A stretch of DNA of 64,000 nucleotides. Source: Verrucomicrobiota bacterium (lineage in GTDB: Bacteria; Verrucomicrobiota; Kiritimatiellia; RFP12; UBA1067). The notes below the pieces were generated by a model, which searched no databases, had not been told where the DNA came from, and worked only from the letters and a program-made list of their open reading frames with translations. This document shows, in pieces, positions 43,509 to 52,080 of this stretch (its first letter is position 1; every line of letters starts with the position of its first letter). The position numbers and the translations under genes were made by a program. The DNA lies in assembly GCA_023269675.1 (NCBI GenBank), contig JAHFSX010000027.1, positions 25,120 through 89,119 of the forward strand, given 5' to 3'.

Positions 43509-46500
43509 ATGAGCAATACCACATGCGAGACAGGGTTGGCACTAGAGGCCGCCGCCGCAACCGGCAATTCCGTAAGTTCGGAGGGAAACAGAAAGTATCC
43601 TGATGACTTGCGCGAATGTGAGGCCAAGGCGCTTGCTGTGAGACGGCAAGCCGCCATGATGGACGACGGCGCGGCGGATCTTTCTGATACCGTGGGTGTA
43701 GCGCTCTCTGGCGGTGGCATCCGGAGCGCCACCTTCTGTCTCGGTATTTTCCAAGCGCTAGCGCGACAGGGGCTCATCGGGAGGATTGATTACCTGTCCA
43801 CAGTTTCCGGCGGGGGTTATTTCGGTGGTTTCCTTGGACGGCTATTTACTCGGCCATGGATCAGCGAGAGTTGCCAGAAACCAAAGCAAGACGAGTCTCA
43901 GGCTAGTCGGTGTTCTTGGCCAGAAGAGTTCTTGGGTGCAGATAAGAACGTGCTCCGTTTGAATCCTGGTGTTCCTCGGGTTGAAAATGTTCTGAAGACG
44001 CCCGATTCGGCCCCCATGCGTTGGCTTCGCGATCACGGTCGCTATCTTTCTCCGAATGGCGCTGGCGATTTCCTGCTGCTGCTGGCAACGCATCTTAGAA
44101 ATTGGGCGACTGTGACGTTGGTTTGGGTGATTGCAGTGTTGGCCTTATTTCTGTTGGGCAATTCAGTCCGTGCGGCACTTTGGATGCTGCCGAAGTGGCT
44201 TGAGGCATGGGAATGGCCGTTCTTGCGGTGGACCGATAGGGGGTTGTGGTGGAGTCCTTGGGTGTGCTTGCCGCTTTGGGTTTTCCTATATGTGGTCCTG
44301 CCGTGCGGTCTCGCTTTCTGGATCACACCTCCGGACAAGAAGGACGTGCCTAAATGGTATCATAGGTTGTTATTATTGTTTTCGGCGATGGGGACTGTGT
44401 TGTTCGCGTTCCTCGTTGCATATCGGTGCGGCCAACTTGACTTTCGTCCTAATTTAGTCACCTTTTTGCTAGGGCTCCCAGCTACTCCGCATCACGTTCA
44501 AATTGCTCTCCAGATCGGTATCATTGCCTTATTGTCGGCTATAATGTGGGGCTTAGCATGGCGTCGTGCGTTGAAGGAGTACGGAAATCAGGCCAATCCT
44601 GCAGTTCCGATCGGTGCCATTCGAGTCCGTAAGACTCGTAATCACCTGAATCATTGGTTTACCAGAGCCGGTTGCGTCGCTTTAACGCTCCTAGGGTTAG
44701 CTTTTGTGGATACCCTCGGTCAAACCCTTTATGCTGTGACACAGTATCGGGGATGGACCTTGATGTCCTTCAAGACGCTGGCAACCGTGTCGGGGGTCGC
44801 TGGATTTGTCGCCTTGGCACAGAAGTTCAAGTTTCTTTTAGACTTTGTTCCGGCTAAGTCTCGGTCTTTGCAGCTATCAGTGGGCGTGTTGGCTCCCCTC
44901 CTTGCGTTCAGTATTTTAGTACCAACGCTTGTGGCGCTTTCAGCTGTGGGTCACGGTTTTCTTTGGCATTGGGGTACACCTACTCCAATTGTTCAAGGAA
45001 CGCATGTAAACCCAGGAAAGCGTATAGTCGCCCAGTTCGCACTGCGGTCTGCGGTCTCCTTGAGCGAAGAACGGCACATCCGGGTGGATGACCTGCCGCT
45101 GAAAATAAAGTCAAAGCTTCGTTCACCGGCGGTTGATTTTCTCTTTGTGTGCTGGGCCTCCGCCGTCGCTGTGCTATTGTGCTTTGTTTTTGGGCAGACC
45201 CTCGTTTTCCTGAACCTGTCGTCCCATCATGCTATATATGCGTCCAGGCTCGCTGAAGCCTATCTGGGTGCCTCGAATCCGAATCGATGGCGAGACCAGC
45301 GTGGTGGATGGATTGTCGATTGTGACGATGTGCCCCTACGTGATTATCGCCCACATGAACACGGCGGACCATTGCATCTGATCAACATGACATTGAACGA
45401 GACCGTCAGCGGTAGGACCCGACTGGAGTACCGCGACCGCAAGGGTCTTGGCATGGTCGTAGGGCCGTGTGGCGTCACAGTCGGCACACATGACAATGCG
45501 GTGTGGATGGAGGCAAAAACATCCGAAGAGCCCCGGTGTCTTCAGCCAGTAGGCTACACAAAGGGCGCTTTTCACATATTTGTCGAAAGTAAGAGAAGTG
45601 CTAAAAATCAAGGGGAGGCTCCAAATAATGTTACCCCCGAATCCCTGTCACTGCGTCAGTGGCTTGCGGTCTCTGGCGCAGCCTTTACCACGGGGATGGG
45701 ATCACAAACCAGCCTAGGCAAGAGCTTGCTGTTTGGTCTAACGAACCTCAGGCTCGGGTATTGGTGGAACAGCGGAGTATCGCCCCGCAGGCGCGTTGAG
45801 CGGACCAAGACCGGACTATGCGGACTAATTGCGGACGGGCTTTTTTTCCTGTTCCCCGTACAGATGTCTCTGTTCGACGAGTTATTGGGTCGTTTCGGTG
45901 GTCCAGGTCGTAAACGCTGGTATCTCTCCGACGGCGGCCACTTTGAAAACACTGGATGTTACGAACTGATCCGGCGCCGTGTGCCGTTCATTATTGTTTG
46001 TGATAACGGACAGGATTCTGACAGTTCATTCGAGAACTTAGCCGGTCTTGTACGCAAGGCTAGAATCGACTTCAATGCCGACATTCGTTTCTTCACCACC
46101 GAGGAGATTGACCAGTACGTTCGCCGTGATTTACAGCAGTCGATCGGAACACTGGACGAGTTGAAGGCGGTGCCGAAGGGGGATCGGTCGGACGGGGTGC
46201 CGGTTCGTGCCACTAGGCATGCGACGCTTGCATGGGTGGACTATGCGGACGGTCCGAACGGTGGGAAGGCCGGCTCCGTTATCCTGTTCATCAAGCCGAC
46301 GCTAACAGGTGACGAGCCGTGTGATGTTCTCCAATACCAGTTCGACAACCCCGACTTTCCGCAGCAATCGACTATTGATCAGTACTTTGATGAGGCTCAG
46401 TGGGAAAGCTATCGCCGGCTCGGACAGCATATCGGGGACATGCTTTTCTGCGATTCGCCAGACTCGAGTCTGATGGGGGAAGTATCCGGCGTCGCAGAGC

Positions 46501-46562
46501 CTGTTAAGGCTGGTGCAAGAACGAAGTGGACGCCGCGCTGCATGTCACGAATTGAAGCATAG
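43509..46562 (+). CDS. Large membrane patatin-like phospholipase
   Basis: A 1017-residue protein from ATG 43,509 (GGGAG 9 nt upstream). The patatin dyad is intact: oxyanion loop GGGIRS (residues 68-73), nucleophile Ser100 in STVSGGG, and DGGHFENTG with Asp808. Between them lie about six to eight membrane segments (roughly residues 195-570), so the fold is split by a membrane insert. This is unlike the ~350-residue soluble CapV effectors of CBASS. It should hydrolyse acyl chains at a membrane. The large size, membrane insert and location in an accessory element with an amidohydrolase are unusual; an anti-phage membrane-damaging role is possible but unproven. Confidence 0.85.
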   Translation: MSNTTCETGLALEAAAATGNSVSSEGNRKYPDDLRECEAKALAVRRQAAMMDDGAADLSDTVGVALSGGGIRSATFCLGIFQALARQGLIGRIDYLSTVSGGGYFGGFLGRLFTRPWISESCQKPKQDESQASRCSWPEEFLGADKNVLRLNPGVPRVENVLKTPDSAPMRWLRDHGRYLSPNGAGDFLLLLATHLRNWATVTLVWVIAVLALFLLGNSVRAALWMLPKWLEAWEWPFLRWTDRGLWWSPWVCLPLWVFLYVVLPCGLAFWITPPDKKDVPKWYHRLLLLFSAMGTVLFAFLVAYRCGQLDFRPNLVTFLLGLPATPHHVQIALQIGIIALLSAIMWGLAWRRALKEYGNQANPAVPIGAIRVRKTRNHLNHWFTRAGCVALTLLGLAFVDTLGQTLYAVTQYRGWTLMSFKTLATVSGVAGFVALAQKFKFLLDFVPAKSRSLQLSVGVLAPLLAFSILVPTLVALSAVGHGFLWHWGTPTPIVQGTHVNPGKRIVAQFALRSAVSLSEERHIRVDDLPLKIKSKLRSPAVDFLFVCWASAVAVLLCFVFGQTLVFLNLSSHHAIYASRLAEAYLGASNPNRWRDQRGGWIVDCDDVPLRDYRPHEHGGPLHLINMTLNETVSGRTRLEYRDRKGLGMVVGPCGVTVGTHDNAVWMEAKTSEEPRCLQPVGYTKGAFHIFVESKRSAKNQGEAPNNVTPESLSLRQWLAVSGAAFTTGMGSQTSLGKSLLFGLTNLRLGYWWNSGVSPRRRVERTKTGLCGLIADGLFFLFPVQMSLFDELLGRFGGPGRKRWYLSDGGHFENTGCYELIRRRVPFIIVCDNGQDSDSSFENLAGLVRKARIDFNADIRFFTTEEIDQYVRRDLQQSIGTLDELKAVPKGDRSDGVPVRATRHATLAWVDYADGPNGGKAGSVILFIKPTLTGDEPCDVLQYQFDNPDFPQQSTIDQYFDEAQWESYRRLGQHIGDMLFCDSPDSSLMGEVSGVAEPVKAGARTKWTPRCMSRIEA

Positions 46563-46610
46563 GTGAGGATAGTAGGTGCGTCATCGTATGCGGTACCACA
46601 TATCTATCAG

Positions 46611-46750
46611 TGTCTGGCGTCAGACTCAGGCCTCGGTGCCGAAACCACTTGGTTCTGTACTGATTTCGGAGCACTGGGGACGTGATCACAGGCACTGGAA
46701 CCGGTCCCTTGGCCCCGTTTCTGGTACAGATGGGCATGAAACTGGTACAA
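46611..46750. repeat. Family A intergenic repeat, copy 2
   Basis: TGTCTGGCGTCAGACT (46,611-46,626, last base changed), then CGGTGCCGAAACC, GGTTCTGTACTG, GGAACCGGTCC, TGGTACAG and CTGGTACAA. It lies in the 470-bp gap between the patatin gene and the next membrane protein; the rest of that gap shows no gene. Confidence 0.7.
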
Positions 46751-47033
46751 ACGACCCCATCACCTCTAAACATGGCAGAGAGGTTACACCATACAAATGT
46801 CGTACTCATTCTGTGGCAACAGGGCGCCAGGGAATAGGATTGCACTTCACGGAGTAACAGCCGTGTCCATAAGACCGAGGACTCCCAACCAGAGTCTGGT
46901 GGGTATTCTCGCCCCGCTCGAAACCCACAGACTCGACGCTGGGCGTGAACGATAATGAAGTTCGCCGCAGAGTGAGGGAGTGGGCTCATTATGTTCATTT
47001 GGCCGACCAACACGCGGACGGAGGTAGCGAATA

Positions 47034-48272
47034 ATGGCTAAACGCGACTTGTTTGAGCACATCAGGAAGACGTCACCCCAAGTCGTGTTGCTCGGCGGCG
47101 TCATACTCGGAGCCATTCTGGTTGGTGCCTCGATTCTCCTCGGCATCGCGTCTGTGACACTCACACCAGCGGGCGGCGCGCGGCAGGTGGGCTATGCAGC
47201 AGCACCAAATTGGTCGATCGCGTTCACATTGGTGTTCCCTTTGTTCGTCTACTTCGCGATGGGAGCCATCCGTGCAACCGATCGGGCCTTTTCGTCGTTG
47301 GCGCAAATGCTAGTCGATCATGACGGAAACCCGGCAACTGACGCTGCGAACACTATTGAGCGCCGATACAGGAGGATGCTCGGAAAGAGCAGTCAGATCG
47401 CCACAGTTCTTGCGTGCTTGGCTTTGGCTGCCAGTCTCATCGAATGGGTTCTCTGCTCTGTAATGCCTCTCCTATTCGGCTCGCCGAGTCCCGAGCAGGA
47501 GGTAGACTGGGCCGTTGCCAAGCTGGGTCAGGGCATCTGTGTCCGAATGCTAAATGTCGTGTTCACGTTCGTGGCATACTCAACACAAGGCGTCTACGCC
47601 GCTACGCTTCTTGTCTTCCTCGTATACCTAGTTGTCTTTGCCGACGTTGTGCGTCAACTTACCGACGCTACGACGCCTCCTATTCTTGTACCCGACGTAC
47701 AATCGACCGACCCACGTCGTGGGTTTCAGCACCTCGGACGAGTCGTTGAGGAGGTGGTCTTCGCCTGCGGGTGCGTATTCCTGGTCTTCTGGTTGTCCCG
47801 TCTACAGAACCTCTATCTCCACTCCAGTACATCAACCCTCTGGGCGTTCCTGACAGCCGATCTGTTCGAGACTGTTCTGCAGTTCGATGCGAAGGCATTC
47901 TTTCGGGCCATCACCGACACCGGGGGGCTGGAATATAGTTCCACCGTTGTGATGATAGGAGCGGTCGTTGTTCTTAGCGCATGCGTCGGGGTTCCGCTTC
48001 ACACCCTCCGACGGGCAGCAGTGCTGGGTCGCGATGCGGCACGCGCGCTCACTTCAAGGCACCCGAGACTGTTCGCGCGTCACTGCTCCGACGAGGCAGT
48101 GGATAAGGGCCTAAACGAGATGGTTGTCTGGCCCATCGCGTATCCCCAGTTGAACGAACTCCTTTTCTGGATTGCGTTCGCGCTCCTGTCGATCTGTTTC
48201 TACCGGCTGGGGGTCGCATTCGTCATGGCGTGGATTTGGCGCGTCGCGAAGCGAGCAATCGGATCGAAATGA
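47034..48272 (+). CDS. Multi-pass membrane protein of unknown function
   Basis: A 412-residue protein with GGAGG 8 nt before the ATG. About seven hydrophobic segments can be seen (for example VVLLGGVILGAILVGASILL, a YFAMGAI segment, a LACLALAASL segment and VVMIGAVVVLSACVG). Hydrophilic loops hold charged, non-repetitive sequence and no known catalytic motif. No family recognised. It sits between a family A repeat and the sigma-like remnant and could be a one-gene cargo unit. Confidence 0.65.
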   Translation: MAKRDLFEHIRKTSPQVVLLGGVILGAILVGASILLGIASVTLTPAGGARQVGYAAAPNWSIAFTLVFPLFVYFAMGAIRATDRAFSSLAQMLVDHDGNPATDAANTIERRYRRMLGKSSQIATVLACLALAASLIEWVLCSVMPLLFGSPSPEQEVDWAVAKLGQGICVRMLNVVFTFVAYSTQGVYAATLLVFLVYLVVFADVVRQLTDATTPPILVPDVQSTDPRRGFQHLGRVVEEVVFACGCVFLVFWLSRLQNLYLHSSTSTLWAFLTADLFETVLQFDAKAFFRAITDTGGLEYSSTVVMIGAVVVLSACVGVPLHTLRRAAVLGRDAARALTSRHPRLFARHCSDEAVDKGLNEMVVWPIAYPQLNELLFWIAFALLSICFYRLGVAFVMAWIWRVAKRAIGSK

Positions 48273-48313
48273 AACAGCTGAAGGCACAATAACCGGGAAC
48301 GGGCCATACTGCC

Positions 48314-48505
48314 TCACCCATACCTGCACGCCCGCTTCTCGCGGTACGCCCGCATGCCGCCTTCCCAAGCGGTTTCCCGCACGCAGTCCGCGAGCACGGT
48401 ATCGCCAAGCAAAGACCGCATCCTGCCGCCGATCTCGCGCTTTCGCTGGCTCACGCGGGCCGATGTGACGCAGTAGCGTGCGCCCAACTCGATGCCCTGC
48501 CGGGG
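48314..48505 (-). pseudogene. Truncated second copy of the sigma-like regulator
   Basis: On the minus strand this encodes the C-terminal ~60 residues of the gene at 39,633: LGARYCVTSARVSQRKREIG, then a core ending in VLADCVRETAWEGGMRAYRE and a short tail. It matches that gene to the stop codon with scattered substitutions. The region corresponding to sigma region 2 and the start is absent. Upstream it runs into a family B element, which may have replaced the 5' part. The flanking sequence GGGAACGGGCC is shared too. Confidence 0.8.
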
Positions 48506-48512
48506 TCAGGGG

Positions 48513-48850
48513 GTTACGTGTGCGCGTTGCGGCCTCCGCGGAGGGCGTAGCCCGTGTCGCGTATGCCGTTGGGCTTTGGGGGTGGTGGGATGGATTCGCA
48601 ACCGCGTCCATGTGGCACAGACGGTGTGACACTAAAACCCCCCTGTCTACAATAAGAAGGCCTTCTTACTGTAGTGGGGGGGCTTTTCGTGGCATAGGCT
48701 CAGGAGGGGGTCTAGGAGCAGGGGCATCCAGCATCTCTGTGACTCTTGGACGCGGTTGCGAACGAACCACTCATTCTCATAGGCTAAGCGTCAAGGCCGA
48801 AGGCGGAGTGGGCTCCGCCCCCCGCCAAGGCCGCAGACGCGCACAGTAAC
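48513..48850. mobile_element. Family B MITE-like element, full copy 1 (338 bp)
   Basis: The ends form imperfect terminal inverted repeats: the left starts GTTACGTGTGCGCGTTGCGG, and the right end read in reverse starts GTTACTGTGCGCGTCTGCGG. Similarity extends inward for roughly 55 bp. The core from 48,594 is almost identical to 54,306 onward and includes a long terminator-like hairpin. No open frame of useful size. No target-site duplication was obvious. The remaining gap to 49,337 shows no supported gene. Confidence 0.75.
48638..48688 (+). terminator. Long hairpin with T-run inside family B copy 1
   Basis: CCCCCC and CTACAaTAAGAAGG pair with CCTTCTTAcTGTAG and GGGGGG, with the palindrome AAGAAGGCCTTCTT at its tip and TTTT after it. 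It resembles a strong intrinsic terminator or a small structured RNA. Confidence 0.75.
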
Positions 48851-49337
48851 CAATGATCTCTTCTGCGATGCGAAACGCGAGGTGTCAGTGGTAAGCAGCT
48901 CTCAGTCCATAGTTTTGGTTCCAACCCGTAAGCGGAAAGTTTGGCACATTCGCAGGAAGCGAGTGAGGATTTAGGAGTCGGAAAGACGCGTAACTGCATG
49001 AAAACTGAAACGGGCTTGAAGTGGGATTGAGTGTTATTTGAGGCATGTCTGTGATGCATGTCAACCCAGCTAAGCCTCTGTAACCCATTGTGGCCTGCTG
49101 AGTGCCAACGTGACCGAGGATGGTTTGAATCTGCTGTGATGCTATAGCGCCTGCCATTTTTGATCCTCATTAGCATTTTCGACCGACCGGATAACCTGAG
49201 CGCTGGGCGGCGCGGCAGGGCCGTCGAGATCGGTTCCCACAAAAAGGACGCAACTTAGGCTTTCCCAATTGCGTTTAACACGGTACAGTCACATCAATTT
49301 GGTCGACGTTCGATTTAGTGAAAGGTAAGCTAAAAAA
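48851..49337. other. Gap between family B copy 1 and the DUF4062 gene
   Basis: About 490 bases. A minus-strand frame here (48,885-49,157) has an IQTILGHVG phrase that faintly recalls a tyrosine recombinase tail, but it lacks other support. I see no gene I would call. Confidence 0.4.
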
Positions 49338-50327
49338 ATGATCCCAAACATCTTCATCAGCTCAACGATTAGTGACCTTCATTACCTTCGGGATGGACTT
49401 CGTGAAACGATTGAAGAGCTGTCTTATCATCCTGTGATGAGCGACTACGCCGAAGTCGGATATCTTGTCCCGACAACGGCTGCCGAGTCCTGTTACAGAA
49501 GCATTAAGGATTGTCACCTTGTTGTGTTAATCATTGGGAGACGCTACGGCGAACCAGGAAAAGATGGGCTAAGTGTAACTCACAAGGAATTATTGACGGC
49601 AATTGAAGAAGGACTGCCTTTGATCACCTTTGTAGAACCGCAAATCATAAACTATAAGGAAGTCCATGATGCAGATCCAACCTCAAACACGTGGGATTTG
49701 TTTAAAGGAATGGATCATGCAAGAAAAACGTTCGCACTGTTGAATGAAGTCACCCGTGCTTCAGCATATAACGGGGTTATTCCAATTATTTCAGTCTCTG
49801 ATGCAAAAAGAAAATTGAAACTTCAAATTGCAAACTTTGTGGGCGAAAGATTAGGTTCAGCAGCGCAGCCGATTAGGCGTGAAATGCAAGAAGTACTCGC
49901 ACAGGTGACTGCAATAAGGACTCAATTGGCAGGTAAGGCTGGCTTTTCCGACAAATCTAAGCGTCACTTAGTGGCGATGCGATTCTTATTAGATGATCGC
50001 AATTCTGAGTATCGCAAATTGTTGGAGACGCTATTTGGCGATCTTGATCCTGCTATCGAAGCACTTACAAATGTGGTCACTTTTGAAGAGGTCATAAGTC
50101 TTTCAGGTCATAAGCTTGATTCAATTCCTGACGACAATGTTCGTAAACTTATGGTTGAATTCGTTGAAGCTGATGCAAGTAGATCCCCAATGGTAAAATC
50201 AGTAAGCATTGGCGTAGATGGAGGTTGCGCTATATTTACTGACGGGACAATCAAAATGAACAAGTCAAAGATAGAAAAGTTTGAATCACTTCACAAGGCG
50301 TTATCTGCAAAACTTAAACAGATATAG
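49338..50327 (+). CDS. DUF4062 (TIR-like) domain protein
   Basis: A 329-residue protein. Residues 1-~95 match DUF4062: PNIFISSTISDLHYLRDGLR, EVGYLVPTTAAESCYRSIKDCHLVVLIIGRRYG and THKELLTAIEEG. This domain is related to TIR and SEFIR folds and is common in defence or signalling proteins. The rest is helical, with a coiled-coil-like stretch near residues 175-205. No attached effector or NTPase domain is seen. Codon use is AT-rich. It heads a plus-strand group with two small genes and may be one function with them; an NAD-depleting or sensor role is speculation. Confidence 0.8.
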   Translation: MIPNIFISSTISDLHYLRDGLRETIEELSYHPVMSDYAEVGYLVPTTAAESCYRSIKDCHLVVLIIGRRYGEPGKDGLSVTHKELLTAIEEGLPLITFVEPQIINYKEVHDADPTSNTWDLFKGMDHARKTFALLNEVTRASAYNGVIPIISVSDAKRKLKLQIANFVGERLGSAAQPIRREMQEVLAQVTAIRTQLAGKAGFSDKSKRHLVAMRFLLDDRNSEYRKLLETLFGDLDPAIEALTNVVTFEEVISLSGHKLDSIPDDNVRKLMVEFVEADASRSPMVKSVSIGVDGGCAIFTDGTIKMNKSKIEKFESLHKALSAKLKQI

Positions 50328-50451
50328 CGCGCTATGAAAAGGCGATCCAACAAGGGTAATGAAAGAGCAACAAGACGGCGAACAAGGGAATACATCCCAT
50401 TGAGTGCAAGGGATGATTCTCGACGTTCGACAAAACGAAAAGGAGAATGCA

Positions 50452-50499
50452 ATGGCACTGACACGAACGAATCAGCACACTGAGGAGTTGATGGTATAA
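50452..50499 (+). CDS. Possible 15-codon leader peptide coupled to the next gene
   Basis: ATG 50,452 has a strong AAAAGGAG ribosome-binding site 6 nt upstream and encodes MALTRTNQHTEELMV. Its TAA abuts the ATG of the 87-residue gene (TAAATG), so translation of the two should be coupled. A ribosome-binding site for the second ATG (GAGGAG) lies within it. Confidence 0.4.
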   Translation: MALTRTNQHTEELMV

Positions 50500-50763
50500 A
50501 TGCCCTTCGCGGAGGCTCTTCCCCTCGTTCTTGCTGCATCCAAGAAGGTAGGAACAGTTCAGAGTGTGCAAGAGAAATTCGGGCGAATCGAGGGGAAGAT
50601 GGGCAGTGGCACTTTCAACATGAACCGGGCGGATGTGACGGTCCAAGTACAGGCATACGGTGCATCTCAGCCCAAACTGGTCATAATAGCCACTGCCCAA
50701 GAAGGCCTGATTTCGGCGAACACGGCTGCCAAAGCAATCTCGCGGTTGTTGGAAGCAATCTGA
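50500..50763 (+). CDS. Hypothetical protein (87 residues)
   Basis: A small, mainly soluble protein with strand-rich VTVQVQAYGASQPKLVIIA and a C-terminal helix ending in ISRLLEAI. No family recognised. It follows the leader peptide without a gap and precedes the 109-residue gene by 70 bp, in an apparent operon with the DUF4062 gene. Confidence 0.55.
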   Translation: MPFAEALPLVLAASKKVGTVQSVQEKFGRIEGKMGSGTFNMNRADVTVQVQAYGASQPKLVIIATAQEGLISANTAAKAISRLLEAI

Positions 50764-50833
50764 ACAGCACGGAGTCGCCACCTTGCTTTATGCGTTGCGT
50801 GACAGTTGATGTACGACCAAAGAGGAGTAGCGA

Positions 50834-51163
50834 ATGTGTAACAACAAATTGTACTACAAGTGCGAAGTGATCCAAGGCCGTGTCGTATATGATCCTGGAC
50901 AACGGACTCAACATAATGGCCCAGAGTATTATTATTCGGCCGTCATCCGGTTCTCCAATGATCCCGCATGGTATACTTTCAAACAGGCGACCTCCGGTTG
51001 TCTGTCGGTGCTGAAAGGGAATCGGAATTCATTGTTGGCAAATAGTCCAGAATCCAGTTGCGAGATCAACGATCTGAACCAGATTATTGCTCGCCTTGAG
51101 GTGACGAGTGAGCACGATCTCGAACTCTTATCCGCTACAGGGAAAACAGAGGTTAAAATATAG
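50834..51163 (+). CDS. Hypothetical protein (109 residues)
   Basis: GAGGAG lies 7 nt before the ATG. The sequence is polar with many Tyr and Asn residues (YYYSAVIRFSND) and four cysteines, and no signal peptide. No family recognised. Third gene of the DUF4062 group. Confidence 0.55.
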   Translation: MCNNKLYYKCEVIQGRVVYDPGQRTQHNGPEYYYSAVIRFSNDPAWYTFKQATSGCLSVLKGNRNSLLANSPESSCEINDLNQIIARLEVTSEHDLELLSATGKTEVKI

Positions 51164-51460
51164 GAAGCCGAACCATATTCGAAACCATACCGTTGACGCG
51201 CGGCGGGTCAACGTCCGGTTCGCCTCGACATCCGGTGAAGGAGACATTGGAAATCAGAACGAAGACCGACAGCAACGACTTCGTTGCGTACCTCGCGGAG
51301 ACGACACCACCTGGCACCACTGTGAAACCAGAACGACTGTTTGGTATGTTCACGCTGCACGCCATGACCCACGTCGGGCACTTCATTGTCTCATGGGGTC
51401 CGGGTATTGCACAGAGCGTGAAGCGCAGGCCATGGATGCGCAGAAGTGATCTCAACCCCT
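51164..51460. other. Gap with possible broken small gene
   Basis: A plus-strand frame from about 51,235 (GTG; KETLEIRTKTDSNDFVAYLA...) looks protein-like for ~65 codons but then runs without a stop into family A repeat copy 3. It may be a small gene whose end was replaced by the repeat. Confidence 0.3.
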
Positions 51461-51622
51461 GTGTCTGGCGCCAGACACGGGGCCTCGGTACTGAAAACCA
51501 TGGGTTCTGTACCGGTTCCAAGGGCGCGTGTACTGGAATCAAGGGCTCGGGACCCGTGCCAAGGACAGAGAATCGGTTCACGTGAGGCAGTTTCCGGTAC
51601 CGATTGGCTTTAATCCGGTACG
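51461..51622. repeat. Family A intergenic repeat, copy 3
   Basis: Starts with a perfect 18-bp palindrome GTGTCTGGCGCCAGACAC (51,461-51,478). CGGTACTGAAAACC, GTTCTGTACCGGTTCC, TGTACTGG, CCGGTACCG and CCGGTACGG follow. It passes directly into a partial family B element. Confidence 0.8.
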
Positions 51623-51737
51623 GAGCCTGTGCGCAGTGTGGCCTTGGCGTGGGGGCGTAGCCCGTGTCGCGTGTGCCTGTCGCTTGCGGGGGCGAGGTAG
51701 GGGTGGGTTCGCAACCACGTTCAAGGGGCACCGGTGA
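51623..51737. repeat. Family B element, partial copy (left end only)
   Basis: GTGCGCAGTGTGGCCTTGG, then GGGCGTAGCCCGTGTCGCG and GGTGGGTTCGCAACCACG align with the left third of family B copy 1. The hairpin and the right end are missing. Confidence 0.65.
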
Positions 51738-52080
51738 CCGCCCGCAATGAAACGGGGTTCGCCGCGCCGTGTGCGTTGACAGACACGTCAATCGGGGGTG
51801 GCGCCGGAACCCGGGACCATGGCGGTCATGGCGGCAATAGCGGCACTTTCAAAACTTTATCCACGAAGGGAAAGCTGGAAAAAGATTGCGGAATGGTGTC
51901 CCGGGCGCCATGTCCGCCATGCCAGGAGCGGCCCCCGACCTACGCGGAGGTGATGGACATGAAGAGGCAGGCCCAGAAACACAGCGAAGCCATTCCCGCC
52001 TATGCTCCGTCTAATGATCCACCTAATAAAACCCTTATTCTTCCTGATCTGCCTGAAACTCCCGTATCCGCACGGAGAGG
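51738..52080. other. Gap before the SHD1 esterase gene
   Basis: No supported gene. A half-degenerate palindrome TGTGCGTTGACAGACA is at 51,770-51,785. The rest shows no clear structure and may be decayed coding sequence. Confidence 0.4.

Noticed and set aside
48885..49157. Minus-strand frame with IQTILGHVG, like a recombinase C-terminus
   Set aside because: No HxxR motif or other recombinase sequence before it and no tyrosine in the right place beyond a chance GYR. It is too weak to call.
51193..51585. 130-codon plus-strand frame
   Set aside because: Its second half is family A repeat copy 3 read as protein (repeated TGSKG-type phrases). At most the first half could be a real, truncated gene.
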